In this document: positions 10,601 through 25,600 of the stretch, in pieces | Layout of the letters: every line of letters starts with the position of its first letter | Position numbering within the stretch: position 1 is the stretch's first letter | Origin: Ophiura sarsii | Lineage: Eukaryota; Echinodermata; Ophiuroidea; Amphilepidida; Ophiuridae | Length of the DNA stretch: 64,000 nt | NCBI GenBank assembly: GCA_035610835.1 | Contig: CM069455.1 | Location: 51,006,639 to 51,070,638, forward strand | Direction: 5' to 3' | Notes under the pieces: model-generated | The model's input: only the letters and a program-made list of their open reading frames with translations | Told to the model about the DNA's origin: nothing | The model's database searches: none | Program-made: the position numbers and the translations under genes

Positions 10601-13600
10601 ATAGAAACATCCCTTAATGTCGGTCAGGAGTTCAAACTTCCAGCTGCACACCTCTATCAAAGAATAATTTGAGTGTTCCCCCAACCACTGCCCCGGCGAA
10701 TGAAGCAATTATTAATAACACATCAGTGATTGCTATTAAAATCCACAATAATTATAATAATACTGAACGATACAATTAAGTTTAAATGTTTAAAATATAT
10801 ATTTCCCTTTTGCGTTTGTTTTAGAGTTGGGAATCGGCTGGATCGGTTTGGATGATATTGCTGAGGAAGACACGTTCAGATGGTTGGACGGTACTCCGGT
10901 AAGATACCGTACTAGAGGTTCCCGGGGTGGGTACTTAGTCCCAAAGCGATATGGGGACATGCCGCAAACATGGATGGCATTTTCGGTTCTCCAGTGGTAT
11001 TTCAATACAAATTCTTTATTTTATAATTTTGGTTATGAATTACCTTTATTTGTGGTCAAGTTACCAGTTGATATACCCCTCCTCAAAAAGAATTAATGCA
11101 AATAAAATAAAACAATGGTTAGCATTTTTGTTGGGACACGATCCATAACGCAGCGTCCACCGGTGAAATAACTTGTCTTTGCAAGAGTTCGTGATCCACG
11201 ATATGATCATCATAGCATGTAGCCTCAGCAAATCAAGAAGAATAATTCATGCAGAATACCAGTGTAGTCATCTTCGAAGCCTTCATTTCACCTTTTTAGC
11301 GTTCAACAACAACAACAAAAAACCTGTCGACAAATTTACTCGCACCAAAAAGGTAATAATTTGCTTATTTTGTTTCGAATTCGTCGGTCGAAACGGCAGT
11401 AGAATTGCCATGATGTCATAAAGGGTGTCGATATGTATGCGCATACACCGAAATGTTATGGTTTCATTGCGCAGCCAATTTATGTCGGCCCTTTATGGAT
11501 GACTTTGACCAAGCTTTGGTGATCTGAGATCGTCCAGACGACGGTGGCTACGAACGGCCGTTAATTTTGAATTTCCGTTGGTTTCAATGTAACAATGGAT
11601 TTTGATTATATGACCCCATAAAATTCATCATAGGTTAGATCCAAAACCGTTCGGGATGGCTAATCATCCCAATTGTATGCTATTTTTTGAATTTAAACCG
11701 TTGTTAAGCGGTCGTCCCATTCACTTGATCAGGTAACCTCGTTCGCATATTTTAACCTGAATACTCGTGAATACGCCTATGTCCAGCGTCGTCTGAGATC
11801 GTCGTATGCTTGTGTTATAGCGCCATCTCTATACGGTCCGGAGCATTTGGTGCACGGAGCGTTCAGTGTGTACGGGAAAGTGGTATACAGACAAGAAAAG
11901 GTCTTGGTATTTACATTTGTTCCTGGCGAATGCATTGGTATGGTTTTCCCAGTATCGGGCCGATTGTGGCGCATATAAAATGTTCCAGAATCGGGCGATA
12001 CTGGAACATAATTATGTACCAGTATCGTTCAATACTGACACAAGGGTGTTGGGGGCACTATTATACCGCTTGGAAAAGAAGAAGAAAAAAATCAGAATTT
12101 GACTTAGTTTTTCTCTAAGTTCTGTGCATGAATGAAATGTTTCTATATACATGTACATACGGTATTGTGTCCTCCGACAGGTGAATTTCACAAACTTCGG
12201 CATCGGTGAACCAAATGATGGTACCGGAAATGGTGAAGACCTATTGGGTGAAGACTGCATTATTTTGTCAGATGATGGCAGCTGGCGAGATCTCAATTGT
12301 AACTCAAATGGAAACGCCATCTGTAAACGACGAAGAAGTAAGTCAATTGTATGGTCAACCCCCGTTGTCATGTGTCGTGTCGTCGCAGCTTGCTATTAAG
12401 GGTATTATGCGATATTTGTTATGGAACGCCCTGTCGCCTTCTATCATTGATTTGTTCCTCTAAATGTAATGTTGTTGTCAAATCACATGTTTAAACAGAC
12501 TGGAAACTAAAATATCATCTAAGTTACAGAGCAATACGTTTGCTAATTATTTCAAAATCACATTTTGATAATACGTTGTCACGCTCACCAGAAAGTTTAA
12601 TTTCTGAGTACTTTTTCGATAGAATTTCATGGTTTGACACGTGTTTCCGGTTACAATCGCAATTGTACACAAGTTAATACACCCATATGGAATGTTTATT
12701 GATGAAAATACAATTTTGTCGTTGACAAATCCTTATTGGAAGCAGAATTTTAACATTTTTTTACGGGCAATACGGTCAAGATAGATGACTGTGACCCAAG
12801 TTCATGCGGAATTGGAGGAACCTAAATCTAAGCGTGCCTATTTGGCGCAATCTGTTGCAAGATAAACACTGTTTGCTCTATCCACATGATGACAATTTAA
12901 AAAAGAATCCACAGATTTGACTCTTTTTGTTAAATTTTGTCAAACTAGTTTTATGATAATCCTGATATCATTACCCGGGGTGCTTTTTTTTTATTTTTAT
13001 TTTTATTTTTTTGAGTTATAGACCAAAAAGTGCCAAAAAATGTGCCAATTTCATTATCATGGTTGGATTCATTTAACCTGCAAAAAACTGTATACGTTTA
13101 TAAAAATTAAATGAATATTGAAGAAGTTACGGCAGTTTTACGGAGGCTGTACCTGAGAGTCCACACCCCCTTAATACCTTTCCATCCAAAATCCAAGTTA
13201 GCCTTACTTACTCAACATGGTACAGATGAGCAAAAATGTGGGTGCAGGCCCTTGGCCTAGCTAACCGTTCAACACCGTGTGAAGAAATAGGTGCGGACGG
13301 CGGCACATGGTGAGGACACACGGTGGGGCGTTTCCCTTCTGTTGAGCATCTTCAGGGGACTTTGCAGGCCATCCGCGCCCGGCAGGAGTTTTGAGCTCAT
13401 AACTCCTGCCGGGTGAGTAAAAGCGGCGGCTAACGGTGAGATCCCGGTATGAGGACGGCATAAGGATGGCGCACCCGTTTCGCGCCCACCCGTTTCGCGC
13501 CCGTTCGCGTCATCATACCGCTCTTTATAAACTGAGCACTCAAGCTGTTAATTATGACTATGTTTCTGTCTCTTTTCACGTTCTTTATTGTCACGACGTG

Positions 13601-16600
13601 TGTGCATGAAGTCAACGAAACTTTGGAGTTGATTGCCAAGGTAACTCATTTTACACAAAAAGTAGTATTGAATCAACAATCTGTATTGTATCAGAATCTT
13701 GATTCACCATTAGGGTAACTGTTTAACATGTCTTATTTATCTCTGAAATCACACTAATTGTGATATTAGTAAAGCCGTTCCTGCATAAGATGTAGTTTAC
13801 TGGAATCAGACGGACTTTTTTCAACGCTTCGAATAGATGATGTGACCGTTGTTTACATTAGTTACATCAGCGGGACACATACTGGCACTGAGGAGGCTCA
13901 TAGAAGGAGTTAAAGCCAATAACCTAGCAGCAGCAATCACCTACATTGATTTCAGAAAGACCTTCGACACAATCCACCGTGGCAAAATGCTGACAATTCT
14001 GCGAGCTTATGGAATACCAAAACAAGTCGTTGAAGCAATCGGAGGAATGTACGAGAATACCATGGCTAAGGTAATATCACCTGACGGAGAGACTGCACAG
14101 TTTGAAATATTGGCTGGAGTTCTACAGGGAGACACACTCGCCCCATATCTGTTTGTGATTGTGCTGGACTTTGCCCTGAGGATAGCCATAGAGGGGAGAG
14201 AAGAAGAGCTTGGTTTTCATCTTGACAGGCGTAGAAGTAGGCGGATTGGGCCAGAGGTGGTGATAGACTTTGACTTCGCCGATGACATTGCATTGTTGTC
14301 AGAGAAATTTCATCAAGCACAATATCTGCTGCAAAGAGTTGAGACATCAGTAGCAAAGGTCGGTCTCAAAATGAATGCTAGCAAGACCAAGTTTATGTCA
14401 TATAACCAGAGCCAGAAGGGATCCATACAGACAAATGATGGCAACAAGCTGGAGGAAGTTCAAGATTTTAAATATCTTGGTGCCTGGATGGAGAGTACGG
14501 CAAAAGACATTAAGCAACGCAAAGCAGCAGCATGGAGAGCGTGTGGCAAAATGAACAAAATATGGAAGTCAACTCTATCTCGGAAATTCAAACTTCGCCT
14601 GTTTGCCTCAACGGTGGAGTCAGTTCTGCTATATGGATGCGAAGCTTGGACCATTACCCCCAAGCTACAGAAAGAGCTAGATGGCTGCTACACCAGAATG
14701 CTGCGAGCAGTACTCAATGTCAACTGGAAACAACATATACCAAACACCCAACTGTATGGTGACCTCCCCAAAATAAGCCAGAAGATCCGGAAGAGACGAA
14801 CAAAGTTTGCTGGCCACTGTTACAGAAGTGAGGAGCCAGTATCCAAACTGGTGCATTGGATCCCCAAACATGGCAAAAGAAAGCCGGGACGACCTGCTCT
14901 GACATTTATCGATCTACTCAAGCAAGATACTGGACTGGAGACGAGTAACATAAAGACAGTAATGAACGACAGAAGAGTGTGGAGAAACATCGTAGATCGG
15001 GGACACGACCCGAATTAAGCAAGTAAGCAAGTGTCTACAAGTTGATAAGCGCTTGGTCTGAAGACATGCTGGAAGTACGACTCGGTATCCCAAAATGACT
15101 TGTACCCATCGATGCCCAACTTCCATTATTTTTTTCAACAATAAATATCATTGATATCAGGTTGTTTTTAATCAACTTTGAAATATAGTTACCTTTTATT
15201 GTAATTTTAGATCATGAACATCGGACTTACAAAATAGAAGATACATCCCATTGTGTAGGGATGGTGATTTCACCATTTCGACAAATTGCAACAAAAAAAC
15301 CCGAGTGTGTTTAAAATTGTTTGAAATTAACAAAGATATCCCCTCGTCTACTTATCTAGCCTTCTGTTCCTTTTCTGTCTACCTGTCATTAGTTATAGTT
15401 GATCATATCACTAATGATTCTGTATTTTAATTCAATTTTCACGGTTAACAGTTTTCGTCATGCTTAAATGATTTCATGCCTCGTTTCAGATCGTGATTCT
15501 TTGTTTCTATTTTACACAAGCGTTTAGGCACTTTTGAATTGCTAGTGAAATGGTATTTGGTGACTTTGTGAGAAAAGTAATGGAATATCTAAATGCTTAC
15601 CGATTTTGTCCATATATTTATGTCAAGAACTCCACCCCAGATATAAAGAAAAGGAAATCTTGTTCAAAAAAACTACAAAGTTTCACATCACTTGAGAAAA
15701 ACCCCGCGTCAATTCAAAGAATAAACTACATGGACTGCAATACGCTAATATTTATGTGAATGCATACATGGTATATGCCTTTCTTTTATTAAAAACTGAT
15801 CGATGAATACGTGCAAGGCCTCTTTATCGGCCTATTATTTACAGCGCGTATTTATACACGTAGCTTAACAAGTAACTTAACTTAACAAGAATTCAACAAA
15901 ACAGGTGCCATTTTAAACATATCAATTTGGTGCAAGAATCATGTCAAGTAATGCGTTCTGGTGATATGGCTATTTGAAAATCTCCAAAAGTAGTCGAACA
16001 CCTGCCACGAAATGCCATTTTGAGCCACAAATTGATTTTTGTAAATTTTGAACCTCCTCTTAAAATGACTAAAAACGTATTAATCATCACACTCCTCACA
16101 TGTTTATCAGCTGATGGAAAATCAGAAGTGTATTTTATTTCATATTTGTACATCAGGTTCCTGAAAATGCACTATTATTTTGAAAAATTCAATCTGTAAT
16201 TTGGAAATCCTAAAACATGACGAAGTCTAGCTAATTAAATATACGTAACTAAATATTTCAAGTTCTGTAGGTTAACTAACGACATTTTGTATGATGGATA
16301 TCTTGTATGATGGATATCTGTGCTAAGATGTATCTTTTAAACTGACAATAAGTTCGATATCTTATCAAATATGTAAATTAGCTAAATAATTATTAAAATC
16401 TCAAAAATGCAAATTATGTACCTCACGCCATATTTGTTTGACATGATTATATTCATAGATACATTCACAATATGTGTCACCGTGTTTAACAAAAGTATAT
16501 TGGATTACTTTTTAATTGTAACTATGGTAACCATTGATTTGAATCAAATTATGCATAAATGTCTACTTTTTAAAATGTGCCCAAAAATGGGGTATTTTGA

Positions 16601-19600
16601 GCAAAATATGGGGATACGTTTAAACAGTCAAATCTCGAGTTATGGACATATTATTTAGAATAGTACACGTATGTGAATGTAGCTGAAGAGCAGGGCTATC
16701 ATAATGGTAAGGGTATTTCCATACATGGAATGTAGCACTTGCGGAAAATGAATTTCTTACAGGGGTGTTTACAAGAAATGAGGCAGCTTATTTTTGTGTG
16801 TGTGCACTCAATGGGGAAATAGTAGATTTCACACGCTGTACTAAAACCACTGAAATACAATGTCATTTAAAATATTTCTAGGTAGGTTAATGAATTGACA
16901 CTTCCCCACAATTTCAAGAACATAACTAAATTATATAAAGTGAAACGATCACATTTTTATCTTCGTTTATGTATAAATTAGATTTGAAATTTACCTAAAA
17001 AAAGGCGTTTCTCAATTGTTCACGAAATGTGTGTGTGGCAGGTTTGTGAAGCGTGACTTGTGCTATGCCTACTAATATCAGTCCAAAACAAGAGCTCCAA
17101 CATAAAAGGACAATATTAATTACATTGTGAATGTATGAATACATGGGAATATGGGAAACTACTCTGCGATTCAGTACAAGCGATTCAGTACAAGCGCATA
17201 GTCACTGCACAGCACAAGCAATGGTATCCCATAGAAAAATGGATGTGCTCCACTTTTTTCATTATATCTGATGGAAAAGTGTATTTTAGGTCTCAGATAC
17301 TGGTATACCAGTATCGTATCGTTCCATACTGGAACATAAACGTTGCCAGTATCGCTCGATAACGGTACTATTTTACTGTCTCAGTATCGGTCGATACTGG
17401 AACACCAAATTGTGTTCCAGTATCCATTTTATATGTGCCAGTATCGTCTGATACTGTAACACTGACTTTGTATCAGTATCGAACGATACTAGGTGTTTCA
17501 GTATCAGACGATACTAGTACACGGTCCAGAATGGGGGTCCTGAAGTAATTTCCCCCCGATCAGATTGATAAAACATCATAATTTATTTGTACATCATTAC
17601 ATCAAGTCTTTGATTACATGTAGGAAGTTGACGTATTGTGATAAGCCACGAGAATATTAATTCATGTCTTTCGTCTTACACTATTTAAATGTTGTACGGA
17701 ATAAATGAAGTATAACACACCAATTATATTTCTAGTATTTGGGTGCATCTGTTACCGTCTCATAAATACTATAAATCCCTTTTCTATAATGTCAATTTAA
17801 ACCGAATAAAATGTTAGAATCGGGTGTTTTAGTTAGTACACGCTTAAGATAACAGGAAACATATTTAAACCCATTTTAATTTTAAGAGTTGTGCTTTTCT
17901 TTAGATGAATGTTACTATCAACAATGTGGTAGATGTTGTGGCTTCCTTAACTCAAGTTATAAATGAAGCTACTGAGATCGATAGTAAAGGTCTGAAGTTC
18001 ATTGCTGATATCCTGTATGGTGTTGCTGATATAAAAGTGCCGGATGAAAATGTAAGAATTAAGCCAAGATTAATGTCAATCAAACAAAAAACAAAATGTT
18101 CCACGAGCCCGATTGACCCTATATTTTCCGAATTGAGATTATTATGTTTTGGTTTCAAATTTTCATGATTTTAAATTGTCAGATTAGTTTCCTCAAAATA
18201 AAGAAAGACAGATAATTAGAAAAAACCAGAACACAATCCCCGAGTGGTCCGTCCGTATTAAGAGAATTATTTCGTAAGAAATGAATTTAGAACACATGCA
18301 ATAAACATCTAGATTCCTAACTTCGTAAATCAGTATTTAAGCTTTGCCATTAAACACTATTTTGAGGCTTGAATAACATATTTCAAATTTAATTCCAGGT
18401 AATTATTTCTTTTGTTGAGATCGAAAGTTAAACTTCAAATTAACATATTTCAAATTTAATTTAATAGCTCTGCATAACTAGAAATGTATCTGGCTTTTCC
18501 AGTTAAAATTCATACACCCCTATGGAAGACTTTAATGCACATAGGTGTAAATCATGATACAATTTATCGCCCGCATTTCCCGCCAATCCTTTGCGCGCGC
18601 TTCTTTCGTATACATTGTGTTCTGATTTGTTTTTTGATTTTATTTTATTAGGTACTCAAAACATCATATAGAGAAACATCTAAATATACAAACATGTAAA
18701 ATATTGCACAAACCTATTTAAAAACATATAGACATAATAAAATATGAGCAAAAGTACCAAGGATAGCCCAAAAAGCTTTGAGCACAAAGCTTAAAAGAAT
18801 AAACTAAAATTATTGGTGTTCTTGATCTCTTGCCCCCCCCCCCCCACGTTTTCCCTCCTATAATGCTGATGCTGTTGCCGTCACGGGCCTATCACCCCTC
18901 CCCTGCCACCAAATTTACGCCACTGTTATTGCACAGGGAGTGTACATGTATATTTGAAATGAAGTTGCACATGCAAAAAAACCTATTTAAAGAAATACAC
19001 AGTTTCCCTGTGGGGAAGATTAAGGTAATGTTTTCCGTAGTGTGTGTATCGATTTCATATGGAACAGTCCATAATATGATCCAGCAACATTTTAATTTTT
19101 AATTTTAATTTTAAAAACCTTCATTCCAAACAGCTAACGAGATCCGTTGTGGCAATCGTCGACGACGTCCTGACCAAGTACGACGAGGATCGTAATGAAT
19201 ATTTATCCACACCACAGGACGATGACGTATCTCCTATTGAAGTATCGGACAACCCTAATCGGATACAAAGAGCACTTGAAAGTCAGATATCATCCTTACA
19301 GTCGGACCCAGATGGTAGCAACAAAACTGTCATAAAAGGGAAAAACGTGGTCATCCATGCCGTGAAAATGCCAAGAGAGTCTCTTATTAATAACAACCTG
19401 GTATTTGAAAGTATTCCATCGGGTAAGGTGAACACTGCCAATAGCTCTACTACACGTGTACACCTGGGAAACGCCACTGACAAAATTGCTGAAGCCGCCA
19501 TTTCTTTGCCAAGTGAGGTGTTTCTTTCAGCTACAGGTATTGTTTCACGTGTTACAGTTCGAATTACGAACTCTTCGACATTTTTATAACGTACATTATG

Positions 19601-22600
19601 CACCACGCTAAAATAACTGATTAGTACGCGTGTATGGCAGGCCCAATGTCCAGTAACTCGAAAAACCAAGTTTTTCGCCGAAAATCTTGGTTTAGCGATT
19701 GAAAATCCAAGTTTTACTCGAAAAACTTGGATTATCAATTGAAAAACCAAGTTTTTCGACGCCTAATGTCCATTAATTCGAAAAACTTGGTTTATCAATT
19801 GAAAAACCAAGTTTTTCGACGCCTAATGTCCATTAATTCGAAAAACTTGGTTTATCAATTGAAAAACCAAGTTTTTCGACGCCTAATGTCCAATAATTCG
19901 AAAAACTTGGTGTATCAATTGAAAATCCAAGTTTTTCGACGCCTAATGTCCAATAATTCGAAAAACTTGGTTTATCAATTGAAAATCCAAGTTTTTCGAC
20001 GCCTTATGTCCAATAATTCGAAAAACTTGGTTTATCAATTGAAAATCCAAGTTTTTCGACGCCTAATGTCCAATAATTCGAAAAACTTGGTTTATCAATT
20101 TGAAAAACCAAGTTTTTCGATCGAAAAACTTGGTTTATCGATTGAAAATCCAAGTTTTTCAAGTGAAAATCCAAGTTTTTCTCGAAAAACTTGGTTTATC
20201 AATTGAAAATCCAAGTTTTTCGACGCCTTATGTCCAATAATTCGAAAAACTTGGTTTATCAATTGAAAAACCCAAGTTTTTCGATGCCTAATGTCCATTA
20301 ATTCGAAAAACTTGGTTTATCATTTTGAAAAACCAAGTTTTTCGACGCCTAATGTCCAATAATTCGAAAAACTTGGTTTATCAATTTGAAAAACCAAGTT
20401 TTTCGATCGAAAAACTTGGTTTATCGATTGAAAATCCAAGTTTTTCAAGTGAAAATCCAAGTTTTTCTCGAAAAACTTGGTTTATCAATTGAAAATCCAA
20501 GTTTTTCGACGCCTTATGTCCAATAATTCGAAAAACTTGGTTTATCAATTGAAAAACCCAAGTTTTTCGATGCCTAATGTCCATTAATTCGAAAAACTTA
20601 TATTTAATATTAAACCATTCGTATGCTTTAGTGTATTGAACTAAATGAACACCTGAAATAAATTCTTCCATTCCAAGTGTTAAACTTAAAAGTTTTTACT
20701 CAGTTTATTTTCCATATCTTTCATTTTTATTCATTCATTGAAGGAAAAACCAAGTTTTTCGACGCCTAATGTCCAATAATTCGAAAACCTTGGTTTATCA
20801 ATTGAAAATCCCAGTTTTTCGACGCCTAATGTCCAATAATTCGAAAAACTTGGTTTTTCAATTGATAAACCAAGTTTTTCGAGAAAAACTTGGATTTTAA
20901 CTTGAAAAACTTGGATTTTCACTCGATAAACTTGATTTTTCGAGTTACTGGACATTGGGCCTGCCATACGCGTGTGTATTAAACGAGTGTTATCTGTACC
21001 TCTGCTGACATCTTTCCATTGGCTACCTGTTGAACATAGGATCACTTTAAATTGCTGTTGTTGTTTACAAATCACTAAACGAACTTGCACGCACTGACGT
21101 CATATTTTCCCATGATTCACTACAATATTTATAAAGAAAATCAATATTTTTTGATAGGGAACTAGTGTTTCTATTTATTTATTTCAAAAGACGACAGTTT
21201 AATGTAATCTTTGAAACCATGAAACTGAAGTACTATAAAAACACATTGTATTGGTCGGAATTTATTTTAATGTCATGCTCGGATTGAAGATATTGAGACA
21301 ATCACAATGATGACGACGTAACTTATTATCAGTTATAGATCAAATCTGCCGCTTGATTTTACGACTCGCACACAGGTAACAGTTCTGTAGCGGTGCCGGT
21401 TAGCTTCTTTGTTTACCAGAACACCAAGTTGTTTCCATCGCAGCGTCTGATCAACGACTCCGATAATCCAAACCAGATTCGCGTTGCGGTAGCAAGTCGT
21501 ATTATCACAGCTAACGTGGAAGGAGCCGAAGACATCGTCAATTTAACAAAGGATAGCAAAGTTGAAGCTATCTTTGCTCTAGTTCTGGTAAGGCCAAAAA
21601 AAAAGAAGTTCTACGAGACCAACCGGCATATTTTGTTGTTCGAATTATTTTGAGTTTTTGATTTCTAAATGTTCAGAAATGATTTTAAAAATGTTTTAAT
21701 TTTTTTTTTTAATTAGAAAAAATTGGAAACATTCTGACAATTTTGACAATTTACCAACGGAAATAACGTTCTGTACTCCAATATTGTTCTGGAAATGTCA
21801 CTTGATGATGAATACTGAATAAAGTATAGGGCGACCTTTATCGTTTCCATAATTCATTGTTTTTCAAATATTCCTCATTTGACAATATCGCTTTTTATCA
21901 ACATCTAGTTGACCAATTACAAAACAAGAAGTTGGCGTAAAATAGTACATTACTGATTCAAAATTATGTTCAAATAATAGAAATCTGCTTATATGAAATA
22001 AAACTATTTTAAATCATGAATTAACAATAAATGTTATTTTCATCCTATTTATTTACGTGTGTAAAATGTAGAAACAAGACCCGAATGCTAGAACAGGTCA
22101 TCCTCAATGTGTATTCTGGGATGTCAATGCAAATAACGGAGTCGGTGATTGGTCGAATGACGGGTGTCAATTCAACCGGACTCTCAAAGATAGCAATGTA
22201 GTGTGCCAATGTAATCATCTCACTAGCTTTGCCGTTTTAGTGGTGAGCATTTACGATATCTTTAAGATGTATTTTTAAATTATTATGGTGATGTATAGTT
22301 ATTTCAAATCGTGAAGGAAAAAACGAATTATGCAATGATTGATTTTCAGTCGCTGCATTGAATGATAAATCATCATCACTTGCGATTTATTTACAGCGTG
22401 TCAAAACAACCAAAAAAAGGTCCAAACATTGGCAAGCTGAAAAAGTAGTAATCAATGTAAAATTTCTTTTAACATACATTGATGTTATTTGTAGGTGTTC
22501 TTTCACTCACTGTCTTAATGTTATGTAAATCCACCATAGATCTTAAAGATTAGAATGATTTTATAGGTTTGAATAATTCTTAAAGATTCTTTTTGAACAT

Positions 22601-25600
22601 TTTAAAAGAAGATCTTTGTTAAAGGTACATTTAGTGATTCAAAAACACTACTTTTTTCATAAAACATAGAATACAGGCTTATTTAAAGATATGTGTTCCG
22701 ATTACTGGCCCGAAGTTTCAACTTCTGCTTTCTATTCTATTTTATTTATTTATTTATTTATTCGGAAATCACTTTCAAAGCAGCGGCACCCACCTGGAGG
22801 TGGTGCATCCAAAGAATACAAAAACAAGAGTAAAATACACAAAGAATACAAATAAATACACTGTACAATGATAATACAAAAGAGAGAAAATAAGTAAAAT
22901 AAACATACAATCATGAATATCATGGATATTATATCATAGACAAAGATGGGTTAATCAGCTTATATCATGAATCGTAACGTGGAGTGTGTACATTAACTAA
23001 TGTCATTATTACTGCTATTATTATCATTCAACAAAACTGTCCTACATGACCATGCACGTTTTAAATAAGATTTACAAAATATATCAAACTGTTTATCAAT
23101 CAATGCATCATATGAGTAATTACTCACCATGGGGGTGACATTTAAACACGTACTACCTAAAATTAAACAAATTTGTGTATCATTGTCACTGACATTAAAG
23201 AAATGCCATACATAGGAGAGATCTACTCGGCGGAGATTCAATTCTAAGTTGTGAAGCTCATTGTCGCGAATTGCACGTAGAGACTTACATGAAAGCATAA
23301 AATGTTTGATATCTTCACAACCACTATTACAAAGTAAGCACATACCGTCATTATTAACCTCCCACGAACTTAGTTTGCCATTTAGAGGAAGCGTGTTAGA
23401 ACGAGCTTTGAACTTCAAGCTTGCCCCGTAGAAATCAAGCTTGTCCTTCAAATAACTTTCCAAATATGGGTGTGTTTTGAACTGAACATAAAATTTTAAA
23501 GAAGATTTGTCACATACATTTTTATACCATCTATCATAATCTTGTTGAGCACTAATTCTTTTAAACACTTGGACCCATCCGGGGTTATTAGGTTGTATGC
23601 TTGAAAAGTTAAAGTCCATACCGTGATCACATAAGATATGATTGATTGAGTCAAGCCATTTCCATCTTAATTTAGTACCATGATCATGAATAATAAACAT
23701 TGCATTGAGTAATAATTTAGGCCATCTGTGAGGGCCCATATTATGAAGACGTGAATAATAATTTGCTTTAATCCTGTTATGGGTAGATTCTATGGTATCC
23801 CAGCCTAAATCGCCCAAGAGTGACATTGACGGTGTATTACGCGGGGCTTTTAGAATTGATCTTGCCATTTGAAATTGAAGAGATTCAAGTTTCTTGTAGT
23901 CACTAGCACTATAAGTAGAAATCGCGCATGCATAATTTATAGATGGCAATGCAAGTGACCTCCACAACACATCCCCATAATACACCCTGTCAAAGTCCTC
24001 ATGATTATTGATAATGGATTTAATATAGCCAATCAATTTATTACCTTTACAAATTACCTCATTGACGTGCGTATGATCTGACAGATTCCTCGTGATATGA
24101 ATACCTAAGTATTTGTAACTGACAACCTCTTTGATAATGTCATCCCCTAATTTCCATAGTTTGTTTTTGTTGATTTTTTTACCAACAACTAGGACATTAG
24201 ATTTTGTGTGGTTAAATTGAAGTTTCCACCTCTTAGAAAACTCGGCGGCAATGTTAAGCATACGGTTTAAATCAGTTTCATTCTCAGCAATAAGTACAAC
24301 ATCATCAGCCCAAAAAAGGGAACTAATATTAACATTACAAATATTTATACCAACATTTTGAGAAGCTAACATTTTTGCTAATTCGTGTATGTAAATGCAA
24401 AATAAAACGGGCGACAAAACACAACCTTGCTTCAGTCCTTCATCAATTTCAAAAAAGTCAGTAACAATATCCCCAAATCTAACATTACATAACACATTAT
24501 TATATAAGCTATCAATAATATTCCAAACTTTACCACGAATACCAATATTCCACGCAACCGATAATAGACCATCTCGCCACACTGTATCGAAAGCTTTACG
24601 GAAGTCCAAGAAAGCTAGATGGGTAGACTTTTTCTCGGCTAGTCTAGTGGCTACGATGCTTTCTATATGAAGGGTCATTCTGATTTAAGAAGCAAAATGT
24701 GATATTAAATTTGCCCATTGACAGATTGAGTAATACTCGAACTGTACTTTGGCCTTTAATTTCTAAATATAACATACAATTTTACAGAAATATTGAGACA
24801 AATATGGGGTTTCATCTGATATCAAAATATTTTGGTGGACAAAAAGTATTTAGAAACATACACCTTTAAGACGCACAGCCTCGGTATAGTAATAGACAGA
24901 CGATTGTTTTGCTAGTAGCAACAACTCTGCTCGACAATGGGATGTGGATCAGGATGTTTCCATTGATAACTACCTACTTTGTCACGCTATCCAGCGTGTT
25001 GAAAAAGCATCTTCAAAACTAAATATGCACTTTTTGTTTTTGTTTGGACACATAGCTCTCTTAATATTCAGGCAAACTTCTACACTAAATTTCTACACTA
25101 AATGTCTACACTAAATGTCTACACTAAATCTACACACTAAATCTATACACTAAATTTATACACTAAATTTAAAAATTCAGAGGTATAGACCTTCCGGAAT
25201 ATTATCGCTACTCTGAGTATTCCGGAAGGTCTATACCTCTGAATTTTTATAAGCTCTACCGTTTACGGTATTGAGCACTTTGTTCAATGGCTAGTCTAAC
25301 CAGAAACGGTTGTCAATACATACACTAAATTTATTAAATTATCACCCGCTGTTTTTTCTTCTTTTTTCTTTTTTAGGATATATATGATCAAAATTCTGTA
25401 GTGTTGGATTTCATAAGCAAGATTGGCTGTGGTATTTCTATTACATGTTTATTGATAATGCTTGTAACGTACTTATCGAACAGGTAAGGGAATTTGGCGA
25501 GCCTCTAAGGCGGCCGCCCTATATATAGATGGGTTTTGACATTTGGGAAACTAGTATCATACCCACTGTTTACGTCTCACGTATGTCACAATGTAAAAAC

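Noticed and set aside
10490..10672. Basic 60-codon frame in the lectin intron
   Set aside because: Low-complexity Lys/Asn/Pro composition with no homology I recognise and no splice sites in phase with the receptor.
19727..20671. Long open frames on both strands in the 60-bp repeat array
   Set aside because: The period is a multiple of three, so any stop-free frame persists through the array; the peptide is just repeated YQLKNQVFRRLMS-type units.
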